Shown: positions 32,831 to 41,097 of the stretch, piece by piece
Layout of the letters: every line of letters starts with the position of its first letter
Position numbering within the stretch: the stretch's first letter is position 1
Source of the DNA: GCA-016699835 sp964543905
GTDB taxonomy: Bacteria > Planctomycetota > Phycisphaerae > Phycisphaerales > UBA1924
NCBI GenBank assembly: GCA_964543905.1
Contig: CAZIZO010000008.1
Span: forward strand, 1 to 64,000
DNA: 64,000 bases
Reading direction: 5' to 3'
Notes under the pieces: generated by a model
What the model was told of the DNA's origin: nothing
The model's input: only the letters and a program-made list of their open reading frames with translations
Databases searched by the model: none
Translations under genes and position numbers: made by a program

Positions 32831-34284
32831 GCGATCACGTCCACCCTTCTCGCGTGCTGGTGATCGACGACGACGCGATCGTGTCCGAATCGATCGCCGA
32901 GTTTCTTCGACGCGAAGGTTACGAAGTCGAGACCGCCCCCTCGGGCGAAGAGGGGCTGCTGCGCCTCGAAGCCACCGAGACCGACGTCGTCGTGTGCGAC
33001 GTCGCGATGTCGGGAATGAACGGGCTGGAGGTGCTTCGAGAAGTCGGCAAGCGACGCTTGGGCGCCGCCGTCATCATGCTCACGGGATACGGCACGGTCG
33101 AATCGGCGGTCGAGGCGCTGCGCTACGGCGCGTGCGATTATCTCGTCAAGCCCGTGATGGAGCCCGAACTCCGCCTGAGCCTGTCGCGCGCGATCCAGCA
33201 ACGCGCCTTGCTCGCCGAGAATCGCTCGCTCCGCCGACGCCTGGACGGCCGCCTCGCGCTCGACAACATCATCGGCAACGACCACCGGATGCAGAAGATC
33301 TACGAGTTGGTCGAAGCGGTCGCCCCGAGCCGGACCACCGTGCTCATGTCCGGCGAGAGCGGCACGGGCAAGAGCCTGATCGCCCACGCGATCCACCATC
33401 GCTCCCCACGAAAGGACAAGCCCTACATCGAGTTGTCCTGCGGCAGCATCCCCGAAACGCTCCTCGAAAGCGAACTCTTCGGGCACGTCAAGGGCGCCTT
33501 CACCGGTGCCCACGCCGACAAAGTGGGCCGATTCCTCGCGGCCAACGGCGGAACCATCTTTCTCGACGAAATCAACTCCGCCTCGCCCGCCATGCAACTC
33601 AAGTTGCTCCGCGTCCTCCAGGAACGGAAGTTCGAGCCCGTGGGGAGCACGCAGACCGTCGAAGTTGATGTGCGCGTCGTGCTCGCGAGCAACCAGCCGC
33701 TCGAACATCTGGTGGCCTCCGGCGCCTTCCGCCAGGATTTGTACTACCGCATCAACGTCGTCAAGATCGAGTTGCCCCCCTTGAGGGATCGCGTCAGCGA
33801 CATCCCGCCTCTCGCCGAGCATTTCCTGTTGAAGCACGCGGCCGAGTTGGGCAAGCAGATCGTCGGATTCACGCCCGACGCGACGGCCGCGCTCTGTCGC
33901 TATGAGTACCCCGGCAACGTGCGCGAGTTGCAGAACGCCATCGAGCGGGCCGCCGTGCTGTGCAAGGGACAAGTGATCCAGGTCGAGGACCTGCCGCCCA
34001 CGATCGCGGGCGGCGAGCGCGACCCGATGGTGGGGAAGGCCTGCCCGGTGACGCCGATCTCCCCCGACGAGGAAGCAACCCCCTGGGTCCCGATGAGCCT
34101 CGATGAGGCGCTGAAAGGGCCCGAACGCAGGATCCTGCTCAAAGCGCTCAAGGCCAACAACTGGAACCGGCAGAAGACGGCGGACCAACTCGGGATCAAT
34201 CGCACGACGCTGTATAAAAAAATCAAGGCCCTGGGCCTCGAGGCGGCGGAGATCACGCACGCGGTGTCCGAGCCGCCAACGTGA
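32827..34284 (+). CDS. Sigma-54-dependent response regulator (NtrC family)
   Basis: This regulator activates sigma-54 RNA polymerase at distant enhancers once phosphorylated. The 485-residue protein has a receiver domain (acceptor D58 in VVVCDVAMSGMNG, K108 in LVKPV). The AAA+ domain contains Walker A GESGTGKS (176-183), the sigma-54 contact loop GAFTGA (223-228) and Walker B GGTIFLDEI. A Fis-type HTH (NRQKTADQLGINRTTLYKKIK) closes the protein. All parts needed for activity are present. Translational coupling to the kinase marks them as a pair. Flagellar genes elsewhere in the window are possible targets, since such pairs often drive flagellar sigma-54 genes, but nothing here proves it. Confidence 0.92.
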   Translation: MSDHVHPSRVLVIDDDAIVSESIAEFLRREGYEVETAPSGEEGLLRLEATETDVVVCDVAMSGMNGLEVLREVGKRRLGAAVIMLTGYGTVESAVEALRYGACDYLVKPVMEPELRLSLSRAIQQRALLAENRSLRRRLDGRLALDNIIGNDHRMQKIYELVEAVAPSRTTVLMSGESGTGKSLIAHAIHHRSPRKDKPYIELSCGSIPETLLESELFGHVKGAFTGAHADKVGRFLAANGGTIFLDEINSASPAMQLKLLRVLQERKFEPVGSTQTVEVDVRVVLASNQPLEHLVASGAFRQDLYYRINVVKIELPPLRDRVSDIPPLAEHFLLKHAAELGKQIVGFTPDATAALCRYEYPGNVRELQNAIERAAVLCKGQVIQVEDLPPTIAGGERDPMVGKACPVTPISPDEEATPWVPMSLDEALKGPERRILLKALKANNWNRQKTADQLGINRTTLYKKIKALGLEAAEITHAVSEPPT

Positions 34285-34417
34285 CGGTGCGACCGTGCCG
34301 CTCCGCACTCTCGCCATCGGAGTTTCACGGATCGCGCCCCAGGACGCCACCCCGGTTCTCGCACGCGGCACACGCGCTCTAGACTTGCGTCACGCACCGA
34401 CGCAAGGACGCATCGCC

Positions 34418-35560
34418 ATGGCCAAACGTGAATCCGCCGTCAAGCCCGCCCTCTCGAAGAAGTTGAAGGAACGCGACAGCAAAACCCTCGCCAAACTCGT
34501 CGAACTCGCCGAGGACGTGACCCAAAAAACCTTCGCGGGTCGGGAGCCCAAGATCGAGATCCCCACGCGCAGCCGCGGCAACACGATCTGGAACAAAAAA
34601 CGCGGCATCCTCGAGATGGGCGACGCCACGCAGGAACGCGAACTCTTCAACCTCAACCAGGCCAAGCAGTTCATGCAGACGATGCTCCACGCGAGCACGA
34701 TCAAGGACCTCATCGGCGCGGAGAAAACCAGCAGCCTCCGCGGCGTCTTCTACAAGGCCAAGGGCACCATCCCGGGCACGAAGGAAAACACCTTCGACGA
34801 GCAGGCGGAGAGCGACCCGATCTTGGAAGACTTGGAAGTGACGCTCGGCGCGCTGCGCGAAGAGTTGCACGTCTTCGCCGAAAATCGCGGGGCGATGGTG
34901 GGGAACATCACGCTGACCGACAAGGGGGACGACATCGATTGCCGACGCATGGGCAGTGGTGGATACGCGATCCCGAGCATCGTCGAGCCCGACATCATCC
35001 AGTTCAAAAAGTGCGAGGCGAAGTTCGTGCTCCACGTCGAGAAGGGCACCGTGTGGAACCGCTTCAACGAGGACCGCTTCTGGGAAAAAAACAACTGCAT
35101 CCTGACGCACGGCGCGGGGCAGCCGCCGCGCGGGTGTCGGCGTCTGTTGCAACGCCTCAATCAGGAGTTGGGCCTCCCGATCATCTGCGTGCTCGATTGC
35201 GATCCCTGGGGGCACTACATCTACAGCGTCATCAAGCAGGGCTCCATCTCGCTCGCGTTCGAGAGTTCACGCCTCGCGATCCCCGAGGCGAAGTTCCTCG
35301 GCATCCGCGCCAAGGACTACGACGAGTGCGATCTGTCCGAGGCCGTCAAGATCACGCTGAACGACAACGACATCAAGCGCGCGAAGGAAATCGCGGCATA
35401 CCCCTGGTTCGCCGAGAACAAGGCGTGGCAGAAGGAGATCCAGAAACTCCTGACCAACGGCTTCAAGATGGAAGTGGAATCGCTGATCACCAAGGACATC
35501 AGTTACGTCACCGAGGAATACGTGCCGCAACGCCTCAAGGCGAAGGACTGGCTGGATTGA
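34418..35560 (+). CDS. top6A: DNA topoisomerase VI subunit A (Top6A/Spo11 family)
   Basis: Top6A makes the double-strand break in type IIB topoisomerase. The 380-residue protein has the 5Y-CAP (winged-helix) domain with catalytic Y112 in SSLRGVFY, where the usual Y-Y pair is F-Y. The conserved stretch ENTFDEQAESDPILEDLEV follows. The Toprim domain has the acidic residues E208 (VEKG), D260 and D262 (VLDCDPWG), and the block EDRFWEKNNCILTHG is almost archaeal in sequence. GQPPRGCRRL and YIYSVIKQGSISLAFES are further family hallmarks. Length fits the family. AAGGA lies about 9 nt before the ATG, and a possible -10 box TAGACT is at 34380. The B subunit, which carries the ATPase and is usually adjacent, is absent from the window. 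Confidence 0.9.
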   Translation: MAKRESAVKPALSKKLKERDSKTLAKLVELAEDVTQKTFAGREPKIEIPTRSRGNTIWNKKRGILEMGDATQERELFNLNQAKQFMQTMLHASTIKDLIGAEKTSSLRGVFYKAKGTIPGTKENTFDEQAESDPILEDLEVTLGALREELHVFAENRGAMVGNITLTDKGDDIDCRRMGSGGYAIPSIVEPDIIQFKKCEAKFVLHVEKGTVWNRFNEDRFWEKNNCILTHGAGQPPRGCRRLLQRLNQELGLPIICVLDCDPWGHYIYSVIKQGSISLAFESSRLAIPEAKFLGIRAKDYDECDLSEAVKITLNDNDIKRAKEIAAYPWFAENKAWQKEIQKLLTNGFKMEVESLITKDISYVTEEYVPQRLKAKDWLD

Positions 35561-35587
35561 CCCCCACCGCCCCGCCACCCTCACCCC

Positions 35588-35947
35588 TCACGCCTCCACA
35601 AAGCCCTTGAACCCGCCCGCGCTCATCCGCTTCATGTCGAAGGGCATGGTCTTCATGTCGCAGCATGCCTTGAGGCGTGGGTCGGCCATGGCCTTTTTGT
35701 TCACCGCGTCGCGATGCTTGCGCGACCTGTACAGGATGTACGAAAACACGACCGCCTCGCTCTTCTTCGCCTTCGTGAGTTTGGGAAAGGGCAAGCCCCA
35801 TTTCACGTCGACGTCGTCGCCGACGCACTCGCGATACTCCAGACAGCCGTGCTCGCGCCAGACCTTGGCGGCGAGTTTGGCCATCTTCTCGTACGCCTTC
35901 AGGTTCTTCTTGGGAACAACGAGCACGAAGCCGTCGAGGTAAGACAT
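35588..35947 (-). CDS. DUF1428-family protein
   Basis: The 119-residue protein matches the DUF1428 (YbaA-like) family of small dimeric alpha/beta-barrel proteins of unknown function. It has MSYLDGFVLVVPKKNLKAY at the N-terminus, HGCLEYRECVGDDV, VVFSYILYRSRKHRDAVN, and the C-terminal FDMKRMSAGGFKGFVE. The start is well supported: CAGGAG lies 7 nt upstream of the ATG. It converges with top6A with 27 bases between. The 287 bases upstream, before pilT, hold no recognised feature apart from the pilT ribosome site. Confidence 0.88.
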   Translation of the reverse strand: MSYLDGFVLVVPKKNLKAYEKMAKLAAKVWREHGCLEYRECVGDDVDVKWGLPFPKLTKAKKSEAVVFSYILYRSRKHRDAVNKKAMADPRLKACCDMKTMPFDMKRMSAGGFKGFVEA

Positions 35948-36234
35948 GCGTTGACTCCTGGGTGACGGACAACGTACTCGCGAATCTCCACGCCCGCAAC
36001 CGGGCGTTCGACGTGCCGTGGAACCGGTCGCCCGCTCACGCGAACCTGTCTGCATCGCGGCGTGCGGCCGCGTCGGGTGCCCGTCCAAAGACCGATCGCC
36101 CTTCGCGTTCCGCCGCCCAACCGGACGATCAATGTCTTTCCGGACCCGCCGTCGCGGTACGCCGAAGGCGATCGTGAGAAGTCCTCGTTGGGCACGCATT
36201 TTGTGCTCGCGTTCGCGCCGTCGGGAGGTTACCC

Positions 36235-37467
36235 TTGTCGTCATCGTCCGAGATCATCGAACCAACGCCGGCCTCGTCCAATGGACCGGCGAAGCATGGG
36301 AAGCATGTGATGAGCGTTGAGACCGAACCACAGTCCAGTGCACGCGACGTCGGGCATATCTCGATGGTCCGGAAGCGAAAGAGCGACCCGCACGCGACGC
36401 GGTGGGGCAAGTTCCTCCAGGCGGCCATCAAACTGGCCGCGTCGGACCTCATCATGAAATCCGACACCCAGCCGAAACTGCGTCTGCGCGGGGCCCTCAA
36501 GCCCCTCGACACCGATCCGGTGAGCACCGAGGAGTTCTGGCAGATCGCGCAGGCGATCCTCACCGAAGAGCAGTTCGAAGACCTCCACAAACTCGGCTCC
36601 GTCGACTTCGCCTACGACTACGACGACAACAACCGCTTCCGCGTGAACCTCTTCCAGGCGCGGGGCAAGTTGTCCGTCGCCGCCCGACTCATCACCAGCC
36701 ACATCCGCCGCTTCGACGAGTTGTACCTGCCCCCGATCATGAGCGAGATCGCGATGCAGCCCAACGGCATCGTGCTCCTCAGCGGTGTCACCGGGTCGGG
36801 CAAGTCCACGACCATCGCGGCCATGCTCGACTACGTCAACGAACGCAAGCCCGTGCACATCGTCACCATCGAAGACCCCATCGAATACATCTTCAAGGAT
36901 AAGAAGGCCACCATCAACCAGCGCGAGATCGGGATCGACTGCCTCGACTTCAAGATCGCCCTCCGCGCGCTCGTCCGCGAAAACCCGGACGTCGTCCTCG
37001 TCGGCGAAATGCGCGACAACGAGACGTTCGAGGCCGCCCTCCACGCCGCCGAAACGGGTCACCTGGTCTACGGAACCATCCACGCCTCGTCCACGACGCA
37101 GACCTTCAGCCGTATCTACGGGCTCTTCGAGCAGGAAGAAGTCGAACAGGTCCGCAAAATCCTCGGGTACCAGATGCGGGCCTTCGTCTACCAGAAACTC
37201 CTGCCCACGCTCCACCCCGAGATCGCACGCATCCCCGGGCTCGAAATCCTCATCAACAACGGCGTCGTGCGCAAGCACATCCTCGAAGGCCGCGAGGGTG
37301 AGTTGCGCGAGTACCTCAAGTCCGTCGAAGCACGCCAGGTCGGCATGATCGACTTCAACGAATCCCTCGTGGACCTCGTCGAACGCGAGTACATCTCGCT
37401 CCGCGTCGCGGAAGAAGCCAGCCCGAACATCGACGAGTTCCGCATGAAGTTGAAGAAACTGGGCTAA
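36235..37467 (+). CDS. pilT: Type IV pilus retraction ATPase, PilT family
   Basis: PilT-family hexameric ATPases depolymerise type IV pili and drive twitching motility or DNA uptake. The 410-residue protein has the N-terminal segment IKLAASDLIMKSDTQPKLRLRG, Walker A GVTGSGKST (184-192), the Asp box IVTIEDPIEYIF, Walker B VVLVGEMRDNETFEAALHAAETGHLV and the His box GTIHASSTTQTFSRI. The C-terminal part (QMRAFVYQKLLP, EILINNGVVRKHI, GMIDFNESL) is typical of PilT/PilU. The start is TTG, backed by GGGAGG 7 nt upstream; an ATG 75 bases later is the alternative. About 45 residues precede the family domain. Other pilus genes are not in the window. Confidence 0.9.
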   Translation: MSSSSEIIEPTPASSNGPAKHGKHVMSVETEPQSSARDVGHISMVRKRKSDPHATRWGKFLQAAIKLAASDLIMKSDTQPKLRLRGALKPLDTDPVSTEEFWQIAQAILTEEQFEDLHKLGSVDFAYDYDDNNRFRVNLFQARGKLSVAARLITSHIRRFDELYLPPIMSEIAMQPNGIVLLSGVTGSGKSTTIAAMLDYVNERKPVHIVTIEDPIEYIFKDKKATINQREIGIDCLDFKIALRALVRENPDVVLVGEMRDNETFEAALHAAETGHLVYGTIHASSTTQTFSRIYGLFEQEEVEQVRKILGYQMRAFVYQKLLPTLHPEIARIPGLEILINNGVVRKHILEGREGELREYLKSVEARQVGMIDFNESLVDLVEREYISLRVAEEASPNIDEFRMKLKKLG

Positions 37468-37699
37468 GGCACCCGCACGCACCCTCCGAGCCGCGCTCCC
37501 ACTCGGCATGGGCTCGTGCCTCGGCGTGCGCCTCGGGCCCCGTCGTTATCTTCCGCGGTTCGCGCGGTCGCCCTCGGAGCACGAGAGGGGTGTGTACACC
37601 GGCGTTCGCGTGAAGATCCTGACCCGGTCCGACGCCTGCCATCCGTCCAGACACGCCTCCGCCAATCGTCACGCGACTCCCCAGCGCTTCTCCTCGCCC

Positions 37700-37730
37700 T
37701 TGCCCCGCCCGCCCCCGGCAGGGCTATACT
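37700..37730 (+). promoter_or_regulatory. Promoter of tRNA-Ile
   Basis: A good -10 box TATACT (37725-37730) lies 33 bases before the tRNA, with a weak -35 TTGCCC at 37700 and a 19-base spacer. The remaining bases between pilT and the tRNA show no other feature. Confidence 0.6.
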
Positions 37731-37763
37731 TGCCCCCAGTTCGGTCCCCGAACTTCGGAGTTC

Positions 37764-37837
37764 GGGCTTGTAGCTCAGTTGGCTAGAGCGCACCCCTGAT
37801 AAGGGTGAGGTCGGCAGTTCGAGCCTGCCCAGGCCCA
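37764..37837 (+). tRNA. tRNA-Ile (anticodon GAT)
   Basis: A full cloverleaf is visible: acceptor GGGCTTG with CAGGCCC (one G-T pair), D-arm AGCTCAGTTGGCTAGAGC, anticodon stem CACCC/GGGTG around CTGATAA (anticodon GAT), variable loop AGGTC and T-arm GGCAGTTCGAGCCTGCC. The discriminator is A. CCA is not encoded. It is a lone tRNA, not part of a 16S-23S spacer. Confidence 0.95.
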
Positions 37838-37840
37838 TTC

Positions 37841-37873
37841 ACGCGGCGCCCCCCAGGGCGTCGCGTTTTTCTT
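37841..37873 (+). terminator. Intrinsic terminator of tRNA-Ile
   Basis: A 10-bp stem (ACGCGGCGCC with GGCGTCGCGT, one G-T pair) is followed by TTTTTCTTTTT directly after the tRNA. Confidence 0.85.
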
Positions 37874-38072
37874 TTTGGCCCTTCCAATCGTCCCCCCCCT
37901 GTGCGAAAACCGTCGCCAGGTTTTCGGATTCTGGCGTCGATCCGGGCATCGACTCCTATCATCTGAGTTCCCCGGCGGAGCGCGCTCCGTCGCGGTCCTC
38001 TCGGGGCGAAGGCGGGACGGCGAGCGTGCCGGGCCTCGGTCTTCGGTTCAGCATCGCGGGCAAGGAGTTTCC

Positions 38073-38381
38073 ATGAGAATCGACGTGATCGGCCGCAACA
38101 TCGAGGTTACCGACGCGATCCGGCAGTACGCCGAGCAGAAGGCGGGCAAGTTGGGGAAGTACTACGACGGCCTGCAGCAGGTCACGGTCACCCTGACCCG
38201 GGCGAACGGGCACACCAGCAGCGACTACAACGCCGAGTTGGTCCTCGACGTCGAAAAGCACGACGACTTCGTCAGCCACGCGAAGGGTCAGGACGTCTAC
38301 GCCGCGATCGACCTTGTCGCGGAAAAGGGCGAGCGCCAACTGCGGGATTTCAAGGAAAAGTTGAAGCAGGGAAAGCACTGA
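38073..38381 (+). CDS. hpf: Ribosome hibernation promoting factor (HPF/RaiA, short form)
   Basis: HPF binds the 30S decoding centre in stationary phase and inactivates or dimerises ribosomes. The 102-residue protein has the whole short-form fold: MRIDVIGRNIEVTDAIRQYAE, KLGKYYDGLQQVTVTL, VEKHDDFVSHAKGQDVYAAIDLVAEKGERQLRDFKEKL. It lacks the C-terminal dimerisation domain of long HPF. AAGGAG lies 6 nt before the ATG. A TATCAT hexamer at 37957 may be part of its promoter. It is followed after 37 bases by a PtsN-like gene and then HPr, the same order as hpf-ptsN-npr in proteobacterial rpoN clusters. Confidence 0.93.
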   Translation: MRIDVIGRNIEVTDAIRQYAEQKAGKLGKYYDGLQQVTVTLTRANGHTSSDYNAELVLDVEKHDDFVSHAKGQDVYAAIDLVAEKGERQLRDFKEKLKQGKH

Positions 38382-38418
38382 CGCGACGCCAGGTCGCCCA
38401 TTCGGAGTCTTGCCGGTG

Positions 38419-38898
38419 ATGAAGAAGTTGACCGAAATCGTGCCCACGGGCGCCATCGTGGAGCAACTCCGCGCATCCGACCGCGACGGGGTGATTGCCG
38501 AACTCGTCGCGGCACTCATCTCCAGCGGGGTTGCTGGCGCCACACTTCGAGAGGAACTGATTGCCAAAGTCTTGGAACGCGAGAAACGCGGCTCCACAGG
38601 CTTTGGACGCGGGGTCGCCGTCCCCCACGTCAAGCACCGCAGCGTGGGCAAAATGGCGGCGGCGATCGGTCTCGCGCCCCGCGGCATCGACTTCAACTCG
38701 CTCGACAAGCAGCCCGTCTACACCGTCTTTCTCCTCCTCAGCCCCGAGGAACGTCCCGACGAGCACCTCCAGGCCATGGAAGTCATCTTCAAGAACCTCA
38801 GCAAGGACACCTTCCGCCGCTTCTTACGCCAGGCGACCACCGTCGAGCACGTTCGGACCCTCCTGGAAGAGGCCGACAACCAGCAGTTGGGCGCCTAA
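38419..38898 (+). CDS. PTS IIA-like protein (PtsN type)
   Basis: The 159-residue EIIA domain has the phospho-acceptor region GSTGFGRGVAVPHVKH with H70 as the probable site. VIAELVAALISSGVAG and YTVFLLLSPEERPDEHLQAMEVIFKNLS are typical of the PtsN/fructose IIA family. It has no transporter domain. With HPF upstream and HPr downstream it probably works in a regulatory phosphorelay (PTS-Ntr-like) rather than sugar transport. Alternative starts (TTG at 38410, GTG at 38416) exist; the ATG was chosen by homology. A paralogue lies at 19615. Confidence 0.83.
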   Translation: MKKLTEIVPTGAIVEQLRASDRDGVIAELVAALISSGVAGATLREELIAKVLEREKRGSTGFGRGVAVPHVKHRSVGKMAAAIGLAPRGIDFNSLDKQPVYTVFLLLSPEERPDEHLQAMEVIFKNLSKDTFRRFLRQATTVEHVRTLLEEADNQQLGA

Positions 38899-39037
38899 GT
38901 CCTCGACCGAAGACGGCACGCCCGGAGGCACACCTCGACACTCGTGTTTCATCCCCTCCCGCTCCCGGCCCCGGCTCCTCGGCGCGGACCTCACGCGGAC
39001 CTGTCCCCGTCTCTCTCCCTTGCGGCCTCGCCTCACC

Positions 39038-39310
39038 ATGTCCTCCTACACCGTCAAGGCCACGATCGTCAATCGCCTCGGGCTCCACGCCCGTCCGGCG
39101 ATGTCGTTCGTCGACGTCGCCTCGACGTTCAAGAGCGAGGTCAAGGTCTGCAAGGGTGAGACCGAAGTCGACGGCAAATCGATCATGCAGATGATGATGC
39201 TCGCGGCGGGGCAGGGCAGTGAGTTGGTCATCCACGCCCAAGGCGCCGACGCCGAGGCCGCCTGCCTCGCGCTCAAGAAACTCGTCGATGCAGGGTTCGA
39301 CGAGGAATAG
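39038..39310 (+). CDS. Phosphocarrier protein HPr
   Basis: HPr relays a phosphoryl group from enzyme I to EIIA proteins. The 90-residue protein has the active-site block RLGLHARPAMSFVD with H17 (equivalent to His15) and the regulatory-site region VDGKSIMQMMML with S48 (equivalent to Ser46). DFEE-like acidic residues at the C-terminus are usual. A serine at the regulatory position leaves HPr-kinase control possible, though no hprK is in the window. It follows the IIA gene by 139 bases. No enzyme I gene lies here. Confidence 0.9.
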   Translation: MSSYTVKATIVNRLGLHARPAMSFVDVASTFKSEVKVCKGETEVDGKSIMQMMMLAAGQGSELVIHAQGADAEAACLALKKLVDAGFDEE

Positions 39311-39401
39311 CCGGCCCCAACGTGCGTTCCCGACGAGTTACTTCCGAGGAGCCGTCGCCTCGTGCGGGCCCGCACGTCGAGACAGCCTTTCCACGTTCGG
39401 C

Positions 39402-39407
39402 TATCAT
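39402..39407 (+). promoter_or_regulatory. Candidate -10 box for a leaderless mRNA
   Basis: TATCAT ends 7 nt before the ATG at 39415. No Shine-Dalgarno sequence is present. Confidence 0.45.
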
Positions 39408-39414
39408 CGACCGC

Positions 39415-40983
39415 ATGTTCCAGCACCCATTCCCTCGAATCCGAACTGCCGCCGCATCTTGGATTTTGTGTGTGGCGATCGTCCTGAGCCTCGGCCTCTC
39501 GTCGGCCCGCGCCGATGAGATTGCCGACGCGAACAAGAAATACGCCGGCATCCGTCCAGCCCTCCGCAGTGACGTGACGCTCCTTCCGCTCTTGGCCAAG
39601 ATGGACCCCGTCCCCAAGGCGGTCGCGTCCACCCAGGCGGCGATGCTCCTCCCCGCGGGTGCCCCGGGCTGGGATGACGCGGCCAAGTGGTCCGGCGCCG
39701 CCCCGCAGCAGGCCGTCCTCGCCGCCCTGCGCACGGTCACCAGCGTACAGGACTGGAGAGACTCATACGCCTTCGGCCTGCCCTACGGGATCAACGACGT
39801 CGAGCCCGCCATGATCAAGGCCAAGATGTACGCCGAACTGGGCGACCCTCCCTTGCTGGCCTCGGCCAAGTTGATGTACATGCCCGCCCTCGACAACCTC
39901 GCGATCCTCGTCAACGTCGAAGCCACCCGACTCGTCGCCGAAAAGAAGGGAAAGGACGCCGCAAACCTCCTGATCAGTTGGGTCTACTTCACCCGTTCGA
40001 TGTGCGATCGCGTCTTGTCCAAGGAAGTCCGCTGGGGTTTCGCAAACACGATCTCCGCTTTGGAACGCCTCCGGGATGTGCTCTTCCAGGATTTCAAGAG
40101 CAAGCCCACCGTCACGCCCGACGACCTGATCGCGATGATCAAACGCCTCGATGACTCCGACGCCCAGAAAGGCTATATGGACTTCGACCGCATCGAGTTT
40201 CCGCAGGGCGACAAGTTCGCCGCTCGTCAACTCGCCGCCACGGTCTACGACGAGAACGGCGCCATCAACGAGCGGGTCTACGGCTCGACGATGTCTCGCA
40301 TGAGCGCGAGCGATCGCCCGCTCCGCCTGTTCGGCGATGCCGGCCGTTGGTCCGGGGGCGCGAGCGGACAGGCCCGAAAGGCCTCCGTCCTCGGCGCCAT
40401 CGACGCGATCTACGGCGACTGGACCCAGCGATGGAAACTCTCGCCGTTCGATCGCTTGCTCGGAATTCCCAACGAGTATTCCAAGTTGGAACGCGGACGA
40501 CTCGCGGTCATCGAGGCCACGATCCCCGACCTGTCGGACCTCTTTGACCTCCGCCAGGTTGCCAAGACCGAACTCGCCGGAACCCGCAACAGCATGGCCG
40601 TCCTGGGCGTCTTCTTGGAGCGAGGCTCCTGGCCCGCGGGCCTCTCGGGCGTCGCGCCCCGCTTCATGTCCCTCGCCGATCCCGATCCCTTCAACCCCGA
40701 TCGCGCCAACAACAAAAAGCCCCCGATGGAGTACTTCGTCCCCGGCGAGCGCGGAATGCCCGCCATCTTCGAGATGAAGATCGTCCCCGCCCTCGGCGCC
40801 AACTTCGACGTGCGACTCCAGAACGACACCTTCGTCCTCTATTCCGTCGGTGGCAACCTCAAAAAGGACGGCGGGAAGCAGATGCAGAACACCTCGGCGA
40901 AGGCCGACCTTGCCGACTACCTCCTTTGGCCCCCGCGCTTGTCCCTCACTCGCCAGTCCTTGCCCGATGTGCTCGGCAAGTGA
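39415..40983 (+). CDS. Exported protein of unknown function
   Basis: The 522-residue protein has a signal peptide (basic start, hydrophobic ASWILCVAIVLSLGLSS, likely cut after ARA). The mature part is mostly helical, with no cysteine-based or enzymatic motif that I recognise. The C-terminal third contains a YFVPGERG/FVLYSVGGNLKKDGG pattern, reminiscent of the pseudopilin-like tails of some planctomycete proteins where product attributes are listed, but this is only suggestive. It lies between HPr and trxB, each with separate upstream signals, so no operon partner is apparent. Codon use matches confirmed genes. Confidence 0.7.
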   Translation: MFQHPFPRIRTAAASWILCVAIVLSLGLSSARADEIADANKKYAGIRPALRSDVTLLPLLAKMDPVPKAVASTQAAMLLPAGAPGWDDAAKWSGAAPQQAVLAALRTVTSVQDWRDSYAFGLPYGINDVEPAMIKAKMYAELGDPPLLASAKLMYMPALDNLAILVNVEATRLVAEKKGKDAANLLISWVYFTRSMCDRVLSKEVRWGFANTISALERLRDVLFQDFKSKPTVTPDDLIAMIKRLDDSDAQKGYMDFDRIEFPQGDKFAARQLAATVYDENGAINERVYGSTMSRMSASDRPLRLFGDAGRWSGGASGQARKASVLGAIDAIYGDWTQRWKLSPFDRLLGIPNEYSKLERGRLAVIEATIPDLSDLFDLRQVAKTELAGTRNSMAVLGVFLERGSWPAGLSGVAPRFMSLADPDPFNPDRANNKKPPMEYFVPGERGMPAIFEMKIVPALGANFDVRLQNDTFVLYSVGGNLKKDGGKQMQNTSAKADLADYLLWPPRLSLTRQSLPDVLGK

Positions 40984-41097
40984 TCTCCCTCCCGCCCCCG
41001 ACCAGGGGCTCCGGGGCGGGCGAGCCACATCCAACACAACACGTCGCGGCACGCGGCACCATCGTCGAGCGTGCCGCCCACAACCAAGAGGCCGCTT

